DNA of 6,468 nucleotides from an uncultured Selenomonadaceae bacterium (GCA_905236325.1 CAJOPJ010000060.1:1-6468); one strand, 5' to 3'. Shown: positions 1-5,239, counted from the stretch's first letter. A program made the numbers and translations. The notes: generated from the sequence alone by a model not told the origin.

Positions 1-265
1 AGTTAACAATTTCGACTGTTTTTTTCGGATTGACTTCGCTATACCAAATCAAAACTTCATTAAGACTTTTCAGCGTTAAATTTTTGTTAATGCCTCTCGT
101 GGGAAAAATCAACCGCCCGAAACCGTCAAAATTTTTGTAGTTGATAATGTCGACAACTTTTGTATCCTGCGTAAAATCGTGCATTTGATTAACACTCCCC
201 GATTCAGCATTATGCTGACAGCCTACAAAAATTACTGCCGCCAACATCAGCAACAAAATTTTCAT
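1..265 (-). CDS. Probable lipoprotein alpha/beta hydrolase, N-terminal part only
   Basis: The gene starts at ATG 265-263 and runs off the left edge, leaving 88 codons. Residues 1-15 are a short hydrophobic leader ending in F-V-G before Cys16. This resembles a lipobox, although Phe at -3 is less usual, so a membrane-anchored lipoprotein is likely. The following segment has F-D-G-F-G-R-L-I-F-P, then a W-Y-S-E-V-N-P-K-K-T-V-E-I-V-N stretch. From memory this is typical of the N-terminus of a family of bacterial alpha/beta hydrolases (esterase/lipase type), but the catalytic residues lie outside the window, so the enzymatic call is inference. Its ATG overlaps the TGA of the upstream hydrolase (ATGA, 4-base overlap), and an AAAGG site (279-275) lies 9 bases before it, inside the upstream gene. 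Translational coupling is therefore likely. The premature stop upstream could lower its expression by polarity. Confidence 0.65.
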   Translation of the reverse strand, partial: MKILLLMLAAVIFVGCQHNAESGSVNQMHDFTQDTKVVDIINYKNFDGFGRLIFPTRGINKNLTLKSLNEVLIWYSEVNPKKTVEIVN

Positions 266-981
266 CGTGTCAAGCCTTTAGATTTTAACCAACGCTCCAT
301 GACATCAGCAACTTCAACATTATTTAAATATGCCATGAGAAAATGAGTATTTCCTTTTACACCGACATCCGGCAAATAAACAATTTCAGCATTGCCGCCA
401 TATTTATTCACAACCTGCGCCCACTTTCGCGCCAAATTTAATCGCGTCCGCCAATTATCTTGTCCCCAATTCGCAACCGGCTTATCTCCGCTTGGAATGT
501 TGTCGCCAAAATAAACCACAATCGGAATTTTTGTCAGCCGCATAAAATCTTCCATTGAAACAGCTTCGCCGACAGCAGGAAAGAGGCTTGTAGTTTCTTC
601 AGTCGGTGGAACTTCGCCTTCAGGAAACGGAAATGCGCCCGGCTCCAGCGAAATGATTGCTTTGACTTTGTCAGAGCGCATTGCAGTTTCCCAGCCCGGT
701 CCGCCGCCTGCCGAATGTGTTATCAATATTCCTTCGCCAGACTTTTCAAACACCGCAACCATCGCGTCAACAATTATTTTTTGTTCGGTCGGAAAGCTCG
801 GCGTCATCTGATGAAAAAATTGGCTTAAAGATTCTTCGTCGCGCGGAACTTCTGCATTGGCGTAGTAGTTCGGATACTCACCGATTCTGAAAGTGTTGTA
901 CCAAAGTTGGTCGTCGGGACGCGCATCGAAAGTGTAAGGCTGAGTTGATTGTCCGGCACGACCGCGACGCGGTTGATCCAC
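262..981 (-). CDS. C-terminal fragment of the broken esterase: carries the whole catalytic triad
   Basis: This open frame downstream of the premature TGA can be opened only from an internal GTG at 981. In the joined reading that GTG is simply Val117 in the I-V-D-Q-P-R-R-G-R motif. No ribosome site precedes the GTG, so independent translation is doubtful. The fragment contains the nucleophile Ser (H-S-A-G-G), the Glu in L-E-P-G, a V-V-Y-F-G-D strand and the C-terminal G-V-K-G-N-T-H-F motif with the catalytic His. It would lack the signal peptide and oxyanion loop. Any function depends on stop readthrough or on the TGA not being real. Confidence 0.5.
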   Translation of the reverse strand: MDQPRRGRAGQSTQPYTFDARPDDQLWYNTFRIGEYPNYYANAEVPRDEESLSQFFHQMTPSFPTEQKIIVDAMVAVFEKSGEGILITHSAGGGPGWETAMRSDKVKAIISLEPGAFPFPEGEVPPTEETTSLFPAVGEAVSMEDFMRLTKIPIVVYFGDNIPSGDKPVANWGQDNWRTRLNLARKWAQVVNKYGGNAEIVYLPDVGVKGNTHFLMAYLNNVEVADVMERWLKSKGLTR

Positions 982-1050
982 TATGTACGTTTTGTATCCG
1001 CGCTCAAGAAAAATATTCTGAAAGCCGTCGCGACCGTCGGGCGTTGTTTC

Positions 1051-1329
1051 TCATGATTTGCCCGATTGTCCGTAGCCATGCAAAAACACCAGTGAATATT
1101 TTTTTGCATTTACAGGAATTTGATAGAAAACATAAGCATGATCGCCGTGCAAAGTTTCGCCGGCAAAGTTACTTGGATTAGAGCCGTCATATACGCCCTC
1201 TGACCGAATTGCCTTGCCGCCCGCCATAAAACTGCCTTGATCTTGAATCGTCACAGGATTCATCGCCAGCACAGAACTTGCCGTTAAACTCAATGCGGCT
1301 ACCAGCGGAAAAATTATTTTCTTATTCAT
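1051..1329 (-). CDS. N-terminal fragment of the broken esterase: signal peptide and oxyanion-hole motif
   Basis: This is what would be translated if the TGA acts as a stop: 92 residues. Residues 1-22 form a clear Sec signal peptide, with Lys3-Lys4, a hydrophobic core and V-L-A before the predicted cleavage at 22/23, so the product is exported. The rest includes two early beta-strand stretches (Y-V-F-Y-Q-I-P and Y-S-L-V-F-L-H-G) and the H-G-Y-G-Q oxyanion loop. It lacks the nucleophile, acid and histidine, so on its own it cannot be an active hydrolase. Confidence 0.55.
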   Translation of the reverse strand: MNKKIIFPLVAALSLTASSVLAMNPVTIQDQGSFMAGGKAIRSEGVYDGSNPSNFAGETLHGDHAYVFYQIPVNAKKYSLVFLHGYGQSGKS

Positions 1330-1344
1330 TTCGCACACCTCTTA

Positions 1345-1373
1345 TTCACAAATTATCATTGATATTTTATAAT
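1345..1373 (+). promoter_or_regulatory. Strong sigma-A-type promoter of the lysR gene
   Basis: TTCACA (1345-1350), 17 bases, then a perfect TATAAT (1368-1373). Start of transcription is expected near 1380, giving a leader of about 65 bases. The leader contains an inverted repeat CTCAAA (1379-1384) / TTTGAG (1399-1404) and a direct repeat GCATAG at 1404-1409 and 1425-1430, 21 bases apart (two helical turns). These are possible regulator contact sites, including for autoregulation. Confidence 0.6.
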
Positions 1374-1393
1374 GCTTACTCAAAAAAGTACAA
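1366..1393 (-). promoter_or_regulatory. Candidate promoter of the hydrolase pair
   Basis: On the minus strand a TATAAA -10 box (1371-1366) lies 16 bases from a weak TTGTAC -35 box (1393-1388). Transcription would start near 1359, about 30 bases before the ATG at 1329. The -10 overlaps the -10 of the opposite lysR promoter, so the two would compete for polymerase. The weak -35 fits a promoter that needs an activator such as the neighbouring LysR protein. This is inferred from sequence only. Confidence 0.45.
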
Positions 1394-1445
1394 CGACATT
1401 TGAGCATAGCACTACCACTTTAACGCATAGTCGAAAGGAATAATC

Positions 1446-2327
1446 ATGATTGAAACTTATCTTTGGAAACAACTGATCGCTCTGGCAAAATACGGAACTC
1501 TTTCTGAAGTTGCCAACCGGATCAATCTCTCTCAGTCCGCTTTAAGTCGTTCAATGCAAAAATTGGAACAGAGCATCGGTGTTGAACTTTTCATTCGCAA
1601 AAAAAATTCCATTGCCTTAAATGACAACGGAATCCTTGCCGCTCAATACGCTGAAAAGATTTTAGCCCTCACCGATGAGGCTCTCGAAAAAATTCGTGAA
1701 TTTGATCGCAAGAACCATACAATTTTTATCGGCTCCTGCGCTCCGGTACCTTTGCACGAAATTATTTTCCTGCTGACTCAAGATTTTCCTGATGTGTCAA
1801 TTCATTCCGAACTTAAAGACGACCAATATCTAATCAGCGGCTTGCAAAATGATTTATTCAACCTCATCATTCTGCATGAAAGTCCTGCTGATAAAAATTT
1901 ATTCAGATTGAAATGTGGCAGTGAGAAACTTTTCCTTGCCGTTCCTCATGAACACCATTTCGCAACAAAGGACGGCATTTTTCTGGAAGAATTAAACGGC
2001 GAAAAAATCCTGCTTTACTCCAAAATCGGCTTTTGGTATCATCTTTGCTTACAAAAAGCCCCTAATGCCAAATTTCTTATGCAGAGTGAACGCGATGTTT
2101 TCAAAGAATTAGTTGAAGTTTCGCCGTTTCTTTCCTTTACCACAGATTTTCTTATCAAAGCAGGTCTAGCGCAAAAAAATTGCGTCTATAAACCCATACT
2201 CAACGCCGAAGCCAATGTGACTTACTATTGCGTTTGCAAATCTAACCAAAAGAACCTTTTCAAAAATCTTTTTGCAAAATTACCTGTTAAAAATTCATCA
2301 AATCAAAAACTCGCTTACCTGCTCTAA
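1446..2327 (+). CDS. LysR-family transcriptional regulator
   Basis: A 293-residue protein, close to the usual LysR length of about 300. Residues 3-62 form the N-terminal winged helix-turn-helix: K-Y-G-T-L-S-E-V-A followed by L-S-Q-S-A-L-S-R-S-M-Q-K-L-E and G-V-E-L-F-I-R, the family signature. The helix-turn-helix itself is near 18-37. A linker helix spans about 63-88. The rest is the periplasmic-binding-protein-like effector domain, starting H-T-I-F-I-G-S near 91. The effector is not recognisable. An AAAGGA site (1434-1439) lies 6 bases before the ATG. The gene is divergent from the hydrolase pair with overlapping promoters. LysR proteins often control the adjacent divergent gene and repress their own, so regulation of the hydrolases is the natural inference. 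It reads toward putP and ends 117 bases from it. Confidence 0.92.
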   Translation: MIETYLWKQLIALAKYGTLSEVANRINLSQSALSRSMQKLEQSIGVELFIRKKNSIALNDNGILAAQYAEKILALTDEALEKIREFDRKNHTIFIGSCAPVPLHEIIFLLTQDFPDVSIHSELKDDQYLISGLQNDLFNLIILHESPADKNLFRLKCGSEKLFLAVPHEHHFATKDGIFLEELNGEKILLYSKIGFWYHLCLQKAPNAKFLMQSERDVFKELVEVSPFLSFTTDFLIKAGLAQKNCVYKPILNAEANVTYYCVCKSNQKNLFKNLFAKLPVKNSSNQKLAYLL

Positions 2328-2395
2328 CTTCGAATTGGTAATGCGTAAGCTATAAAATTGAGAGAAAACTTGCAATGTAGTCTTAAAATTTTCGC

Positions 2396-2427
2396 AAAAA
2401 AAAAATTAGCCTTCAGCCAAAAGCTAA
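2396..2427 (-). terminator. Intrinsic terminator of putP
   Basis: On the minus strand TTAGC (2427-2423) pairs with GCTAA (2410-2406), and the stem can extend by TT/AA across a bulged G. It is followed by ten T (2405-2396). It lies about 20 bases after the putP stop. On the plus strand the hairpin has no T-run, so it would not clearly stop lysR transcripts. No separate lysR terminator is evident. Confidence 0.6.
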
Positions 2428-2444
2428 AAGCTAAAACTTAAAAA
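2419..2444. repeat. Short 7-base tandem repeat next to the putP terminator
   Basis: Two exact copies of AAAAGCT (2419-2425, 2426-2432) are followed by degenerate copies AAAACTT and AAAAA. The second GCTAA-containing unit offers an alternative partner for the terminator stem, so the hairpin can form in two registers. Probably slippage-derived and of little functional weight. Confidence 0.5.
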
Positions 2445-3923
2445 CTAAATTTTACTTTCATCGACTTTATCGAATGTGTCTAAAATTTCTTGTTCAGGTT
2501 TAGAATCCAATTTGCTGACAAAATAAATTGCGATCATTGAAAAAATAAAACCTGGAACAATTTCATAAAGTCCGAAAAGCGCAAGTTGTTTCCAAAGCAA
2601 AACAGTTACGCCGCCAACAATAATTCCTGCGATAATGCCGTTGCGCGTGGTGTACTTCCAAAACAGGCTCATCAAAATCGCCGGACCAAAAGCCGCGCCG
2701 AATCCTGCCCAAGCATAGGCAACCATATCCAAAATAAAGCTGTTTGGATTGAAACCAAGATAAACCGCAATCGACGCGATAATTAAAACCGACGCTCTTG
2801 AAATCCAAACAAGTTCAGATTGAGTTGCATCTTTGCGCAGTAAAGTTTTGTAAAAATCTTGCGCAAAAGCCGACGCTGCAACTAAAAGCTGACTTGAGGC
2901 AGTTGACATAATCGCCGCCAAAACTGCCGATAAAACTATTCCTGCGACTATTGGCGGAAAAAGTTGATTAGTCATAACCAAGAAAACTTTTTCTGAATCG
3001 GTACCTGTCAAAGTTTCTGATAAATAAACCGTGCCGACCATACCGACTGCAACAGCCGCCGCCAAACTTAAAATAACCCAAGTCATTGCAATTTTTGTGG
3101 CTTGTGGAATTTCGGCAGTTGACTTGACAGCCATAAATCTAACTAAAATGTGCGGTTGACCAAAATATCCAATACCCCACGCCAAAAGCGAAACTACTTC
3201 AATAAAACCAATCTGCGAACCGTCCGGCTTGAGGAATGGATTAAACATTTCAGATTTAAATTCAGAAATTGCGGAAATGGTTTCACCAAAACCGCCCAGC
3301 GACATTGCCGCGCAAGTTGGTACAAGCAAAATTGCAAAGAACATCATTACGCCTTGAATAAAATCAGTTCGACTGACAGCCAAAAAGCCGCCGATTAAAG
3401 TATAAAACACAACAGAACCTGCGCCGAGAAAAATTGCAACTTGAAAGTCCAAGCCGAAAACAGTTTCAAACAATCTGCCTGCCGAAACAAAGCCGCTTGA
3501 AGTGTACAAAATAAAAAATATCAAAATAAAAATTGCAGGAACAATTCTAAGCAAGTTGCTGGTGTCTTTAAATCTGTTTTGCAAAAATTCAGGAAGTGTC
3601 AGCGCGTTTCCTGCAAGTTCAGTGTATTTGCGAAGTCGCGCCGCAACAAATTGCCAATTTGCCCAAGTACCAATCGCAATACCAACAGCAATCCAACCTG
3701 CGTTCAAACCTGCCAAGTAAGCAAAACCCGGAACGCCCATAAGCATCCAACCACTCATGTCAGACGCTTCAGCCGACAGCGAAGTTACCCACGCGCCAAG
3801 TTTGCGGTTGCCTAAAAAATAGTCGCTCATGTTCTTTGTTTGGCGGTAATAATAAACGCCTATCGCCATCATACAGCCAATATAAAAAACAAAAGCATTG
3901 ATAATCATCAAATCATTAGTCAA
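2445..3923 (-). CDS. putP: Sodium/proline symporter (SSS family)
   Basis: PutP imports L-proline together with Na+ across the inner membrane, for use as nutrient or osmoprotectant. The 492-residue product aligns by eye along its length with E. coli PutP (502 residues). S-A-E-A-S-D-M-S-G-W places Asp55, Ser57 and Gly58 at the E. coli positions. M-S-T gives Ser340 and Thr341 at the known Na+-site positions. G-Y-F-G-Q-P-H (252-258) and A-W-A-G-F-G-A-A-F-G-P (404-414) are further signatures. About 13 hydrophobic segments are present. The TTG at 3923 is taken as the start because GGAGG (3935-3931) lies 7 bases upstream and the numbering then matches E. coli exactly. A further 23 open codons upstream run through the promoter and ribosome site. 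The C-terminal 20 residues are charged and cytoplasmic. No putA is nearby. A different SSS substrate is possible but less likely. Confidence 0.93.
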   Translation of the reverse strand: MTNDLMIINAFVFYIGCMMAIGVYYYRQTKNMSDYFLGNRKLGAWVTSLSAEASDMSGWMLMGVPGFAYLAGLNAGWIAVGIAIGTWANWQFVAARLRKYTELAGNALTLPEFLQNRFKDTSNLLRIVPAIFILIFFILYTSSGFVSAGRLFETVFGLDFQVAIFLGAGSVVFYTLIGGFLAVSRTDFIQGVMMFFAILLVPTCAAMSLGGFGETISAISEFKSEMFNPFLKPDGSQIGFIEVVSLLAWGIGYFGQPHILVRFMAVKSTAEIPQATKIAMTWVILSLAAAVAVGMVGTVYLSETLTGTDSEKVFLVMTNQLFPPIVAGIVLSAVLAAIMSTASSQLLVAASAFAQDFYKTLLRKDATQSELVWISRASVLIIASIAVYLGFNPNSFILDMVAYAWAGFGAAFGPAILMSLFWKYTTRNGIIAGIIVGGVTVLLWKQLALFGLYEIVPGFIFSMIAIYFVSKLDSKPEQEILDTFDKVDESKI

Positions 3924-3937
3924 AATTTTCCCTCCTT
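3924..3937 (-). promoter_or_regulatory. Ribosome site fixing a TTG start for putP
   Basis: The minus strand reads AAGGAGGG (3937-3930), then six bases, then TTG at 3923-3921. The first ATG in frame is at 3908, too far from this site, so TTG initiation is favoured. Confidence 0.7.
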
Positions 3938-3953
3938 CAAAGTCACGGCAAAA

Positions 3954-3982
3954 ATTATAAACTTGAAAAAAATTTTTGTAAA
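3954..3982 (-). promoter_or_regulatory. Near-consensus promoter of putP
   Basis: TTTACA (3982-3977), exactly 17 bases, then perfect TATAAT (3959-3954) on the minus strand. The transcript would start near 3947, leaving a leader of about 24 bases. An inverted repeat TTGAAA (3963-3968) / TTTCAA (3987-3992) straddles the -35 box and could be an operator, though in such AT-rich DNA this is weak evidence. Confidence 0.65.
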
Positions 3983-4079
3983 GAAATTTCAAATCTTACT
4001 CGATAAATAAGCCGGACAAAAAATTTTCTGCTGTAATCACCGCAAAAATTGATTGATCTACTGAAAGGAGAAATTTTCC

Positions 4080-4703
4080 ATGAACTTAAAAGAAGCATTT
4101 CAAGCCCAAAATAAAATTGAAAACTGCTTTAATTTGATTACAAGCTATCTTTACACTGAAGGTAATGTTACCGTTACCAAAGAAAAACACCTGCGCAGCA
4201 AGGCTGTGAAAGGTTTGGAAGATGAAATTTTGGACGTAACCGATATCAATAAAAAAATTTTTGAACCGAACAAGGCGATAAAATTTTGTCTGTTCTTGAT
4301 TTCTGAACGCGCACAACTTGCTAAAGCTATCCACGACGCTAAAGAAAAATTGGTTTTTGATTTTGATTCGGCTGTCGATATGAATAAAAAACGCCGTGAA
4401 GCTTTGGATTTGTTTAGAAAAATGTCATCAATAAAAAATTCCAGCCTGCTTAAGAAAAATGGCGGCTCCGGCTATGTGTTTAATAATGAAGGCAACCAAA
4501 CTGAATATTACTATGACCTTGAAATTATTAAGACTATCGACTTTGATAGAAATAAACTTCGCGCGAATATAGAAAAAATCCAAAAGGAAACTGACGTATG
4601 TTCCAATAACTTGGATAAAGCATTGATAAATACTGAAGTTGATTATAATTTGCCTTTCGATTTGAATGATAACTTGGTTGATATTTTGGAAAATTTTGAC
4701 TGA
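4080..4703 (+). CDS. Conserved-looking protein of unknown function, 207 residues
   Basis: I cannot assign a function. The protein is soluble, with no signal peptide or membrane segment. It is rich in Lys, Asn and Asp and looks mostly helical. Residues 1-20 and about 77-118 (alternating charged and hydrophobic, E-R-A-Q-L-A-K-A-I-H-D-A-K-E-K-L) could be amphipathic or coiled-coil helices. A Gly-rich turn (N-G-G-S-G-Y-V-F-N, about 128-136) is followed by Y-Y-Y-D-L-E and I-D-F-D-R-N, then a second helix to about 182 and an acidic tail. The M-N-L-K-E-A-F start and the N-G-G-S-G-Y and D-F-D-R-N motifs remind me of uncharacterised proteins in anaerobic Firmicutes, but that is memory without a search. 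AAAGGAG (4064-4070) sits 9 bases before the ATG. No clear -35/-10 pair was found upstream. It is divergent from putP and ends 9 bases before the inverted repeat at 4713. Its TGA is followed directly by TAA, a double stop. Confidence 0.8.
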   Translation: MNLKEAFQAQNKIENCFNLITSYLYTEGNVTVTKEKHLRSKAVKGLEDEILDVTDINKKIFEPNKAIKFCLFLISERAQLAKAIHDAKEKLVFDFDSAVDMNKKRREALDLFRKMSSIKNSSLLKKNGGSGYVFNNEGNQTEYYYDLEIIKTIDFDRNKLRANIEKIQKETDVCSNNLDKALINTEVDYNLPFDLNDNLVDILENFD

Positions 4704-4712
4704 TAAAACTGC

Positions 4713-4736
4713 TCGGTACTTCGGAAGGGAACGGAA
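4713..4736 (+). repeat. Left arm of a 24-base inverted repeat
   Basis: The arm begins TCGGTACTTCGG and is complementary to 5108-5131 at 23 of 24 positions (the exception is A4731 opposite C5113). It starts 9 bases after the stop of the upstream gene. If the arms are terminal inverted repeats, the element is 419 bases long. If they are transcribed, they form a long closing helix. Confidence 0.85.
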
Positions 4737-4737
4737 T

Positions 4738-4807
4738 CAATGCGTATGCGAAATGTAAAATGCAAAATTTTTTAATTTGCGCATTATGCTTTATCAATTA
4801 CGCATTG
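4738..4807. repeat. 70-base imperfect palindrome
   Basis: CAATGCGTA (4738-4746) is perfectly complementary to TACGCATTG (4799-4807). Inside, ATGC (4760-4763) pairs with GCAT (4781-4784), and AAATT/AATTT lies around a T-rich apex near 4768-4778, so most of the length can form one hairpin. It looks like a REP- or MITE-like intergenic repeat. A fragment with the core AATGCGTAA also occurs at 2340-2348, downstream of lysR. Confidence 0.6.
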
Positions 4808-4986
4808 AAAAGTCGGTTCAGGTGCAGATGAACTGGGAGGCTGCATAAATTTTTTTGAAAATCCGTGCAAAAGCACAACCAATAACCACAATCCATCAAG
4901 TCAATAATTCGACAGTTCGCAATATCAATATCAGTATGACGCTATGACACAAGGCTGCAAAATACGACTCCACAATTTTTTGACAT

Positions 4987-5107
4987 GCATTTAAAAGTCT
5001 TGGGTGCGAACTCAAGCAAGAATTTGTTTGCTTACTTCGGTGGCGAATGAATTACTTAACCGCCGGTTTGATTAGTCAGCCGGCGAAAATTGACTTTGCT
5101 AAAATGC
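4987..5107 (+). ncRNA. Candidate structured RNA with multi-branch fold
   Basis: A closing stem forms from GCATTT (4987-4992) with AAATGC (5102-5107) and AAAGTC (4994-4999) with GACTTT (5092-5097), separated by a 1x4 internal loop. It encloses several hairpins. The first is 5000-5005/5010-5015 with a GCGA (GNRA-type) loop. The second is 5016-5020/5027-5031. The third is a GC-rich hairpin CGCCGG (5061-5066)/CCGGCG (5080-5085), with TGA/TCA extending inside its loop. An alternative helix, 5038-5043 with 5060-5065, excludes the GC-rich hairpin and so gives switch-like potential. The right inverted-repeat arm begins at the very next base. It matches no riboswitch or housekeeping RNA consensus that I know. 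The fold was found by eye, so it is a hypothesis. Confidence 0.3.
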
Positions 5108-5131
5108 TTCCGCTCCCTTCCGAAGTACCGA
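5108..5131 (-). repeat. Right arm of the 24-base inverted repeat
   Basis: Reverse complement of 4713-4736 with one mismatch. It abuts the end of the foldable block at 5107 and lies 15 bases before the terminator hairpin. No target-site duplication is visible: the left arm is preceded by AAAACTGC and the right arm is followed by AAAATATT. Confidence 0.85.
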
Positions 5132-5145
5132 AAAATATTTTAATC

Positions 5146-5170
5146 GACTCGCAAGAGTCTATTTTTTTTT
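5146..5170 (+). terminator. Intrinsic terminator upstream of the DUF441-cydA unit
   Basis: GACTC (5146-5150), a GCAA tetraloop and GAGTC (5155-5159), followed by TA and nine T (5162-5170). The stem is only 5 bases but has a stable GNRA-type loop and a long T-run. It would end transcripts coming from 4080 or from the repeat region, or act as an attenuator if the downstream unit is transcribed from further upstream. Confidence 0.6.
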
Positions 5171-5207
5171 GCTTAAATTTGCAGGTGAATCATAAAGTTG
5201 GCAGAAT

Positions 5208-5213
5208 TATAAT
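5208..5213 (+). promoter_or_regulatory. Possible -10 box for the DUF441-cydA unit
   Basis: A perfect TATAAT stands 26 bases before the ATG at 5240, just downstream of the terminator. No good -35 box lies 16-18 bases upstream; TGAATC at 5186-5191 is the nearest weak candidate. If real, the promoter probably depends on an activator. No Rex-like or FNR-like palindrome was seen. Confidence 0.3.
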
Positions 5214-5239
5214 TTTGATTTGGAGGAGGAATTTTTTTT

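Larger units (their letters stand above)
262..1329 (-). pseudogene. Secreted esterase (esterase 713-like alpha/beta hydrolase) interrupted by an in-frame TGA
   Basis: Read as one frame of 356 codons, this is a full-length secreted alpha/beta hydrolase with one stop, TGA at codon 93 (1053-1051). Both sides stay in the same frame, so it is a nonsense change and not a frameshift. The stop follows the oxyanion-hole motif H84-G-Y-G-Q-S-G-K-S92, and the text resumes E-T-T-P-D-G-R-D-G-F-Q. Family members, as I recall them, have Trp at this place, so one TGG to TGA change explains it. The downstream half has Ser206 in T-H-S-A-G-G, Glu229 in S-L-E-P-G and His329 in G-N-T-H-F. This order, with a Glu acid after strand 6, matches what I remember of esterase 713 from Alcaligenes. 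The start is ATG 1329, chosen over an in-frame GTG at 1338 because AGAGG (1342-1338) lies 8 bases before the ATG. The substrate is unknown. It could be a true pseudogene, a strain-specific mutation or a base-call error. Confidence 0.8.
4704..5239. other. 536-base gene-poor region rich in inverted repeats
   Basis: No open frame here has both a start with a ribosome site and protein-like sequence that I recognise. A frame from 4809 to 4994 (plus) reads protein-like but has no start and contains a TAA at 4905-4907. Instead the region holds a 24-base inverted repeat, a 70-base palindrome, several small hairpins (4816-4833; 4865-4876 with an AAAA loop), a larger foldable block at 4987-5107 and a terminator at 5146-5170. 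The sequence GGCTGCA occurs directly repeated at 4839-4845 and 4953-4959, each followed further on by a T-run and TGA. Confidence 0.6.

Noticed and set aside
1051..1053. General recoding of TGA as Trp or another amino acid
   Set aside because: Trp is encoded by TGG throughout the other genes, TGA serves as a sensible stop at 262-264 and 4701-4703, and only one in-frame TGA interrupts a gene. Selenocysteine is unlikely because the expected residue is Trp and is not catalytic.
1379..1404. Canonical LysR T-N11-A box
   Set aside because: The CTCAAA/TTTGAG repeat has a 14-base spacer, longer than the classic box, so it is noted only as a candidate operator.
3924..3992. Extending PutP 23 codons upstream
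   Set aside because: The extension would run through the promoter -10, the transcription start and the ribosome site, and it breaks the exact agreement with E. coli PutP residue numbering.
4534..4797. Minus-strand frame with a P-F-P-S-E-V-P motif, also seen in a plus frame near 5110
   Set aside because: The shared peptide motif is only the translation of the two inverted-repeat arms. The frame overlaps the 207-residue gene on the opposite strand and has no ribosome site.
5061..5085. Known riboswitch (cobalamin, TPP, fluoride, guanidine, c-di-GMP) or housekeeping RNA (SRP RNA, tmRNA, 6S)
   Set aside because: An AGTCAG in the loop recalls cobalamin elements, but none of the other conserved blocks of any of these RNAs is present.
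4713..5131. Insertion sequence with transposase
   Set aside because: 419 bases is too short, no transposase-like frame is visible and no target duplication flanks it. Only a non-autonomous element remains possible.
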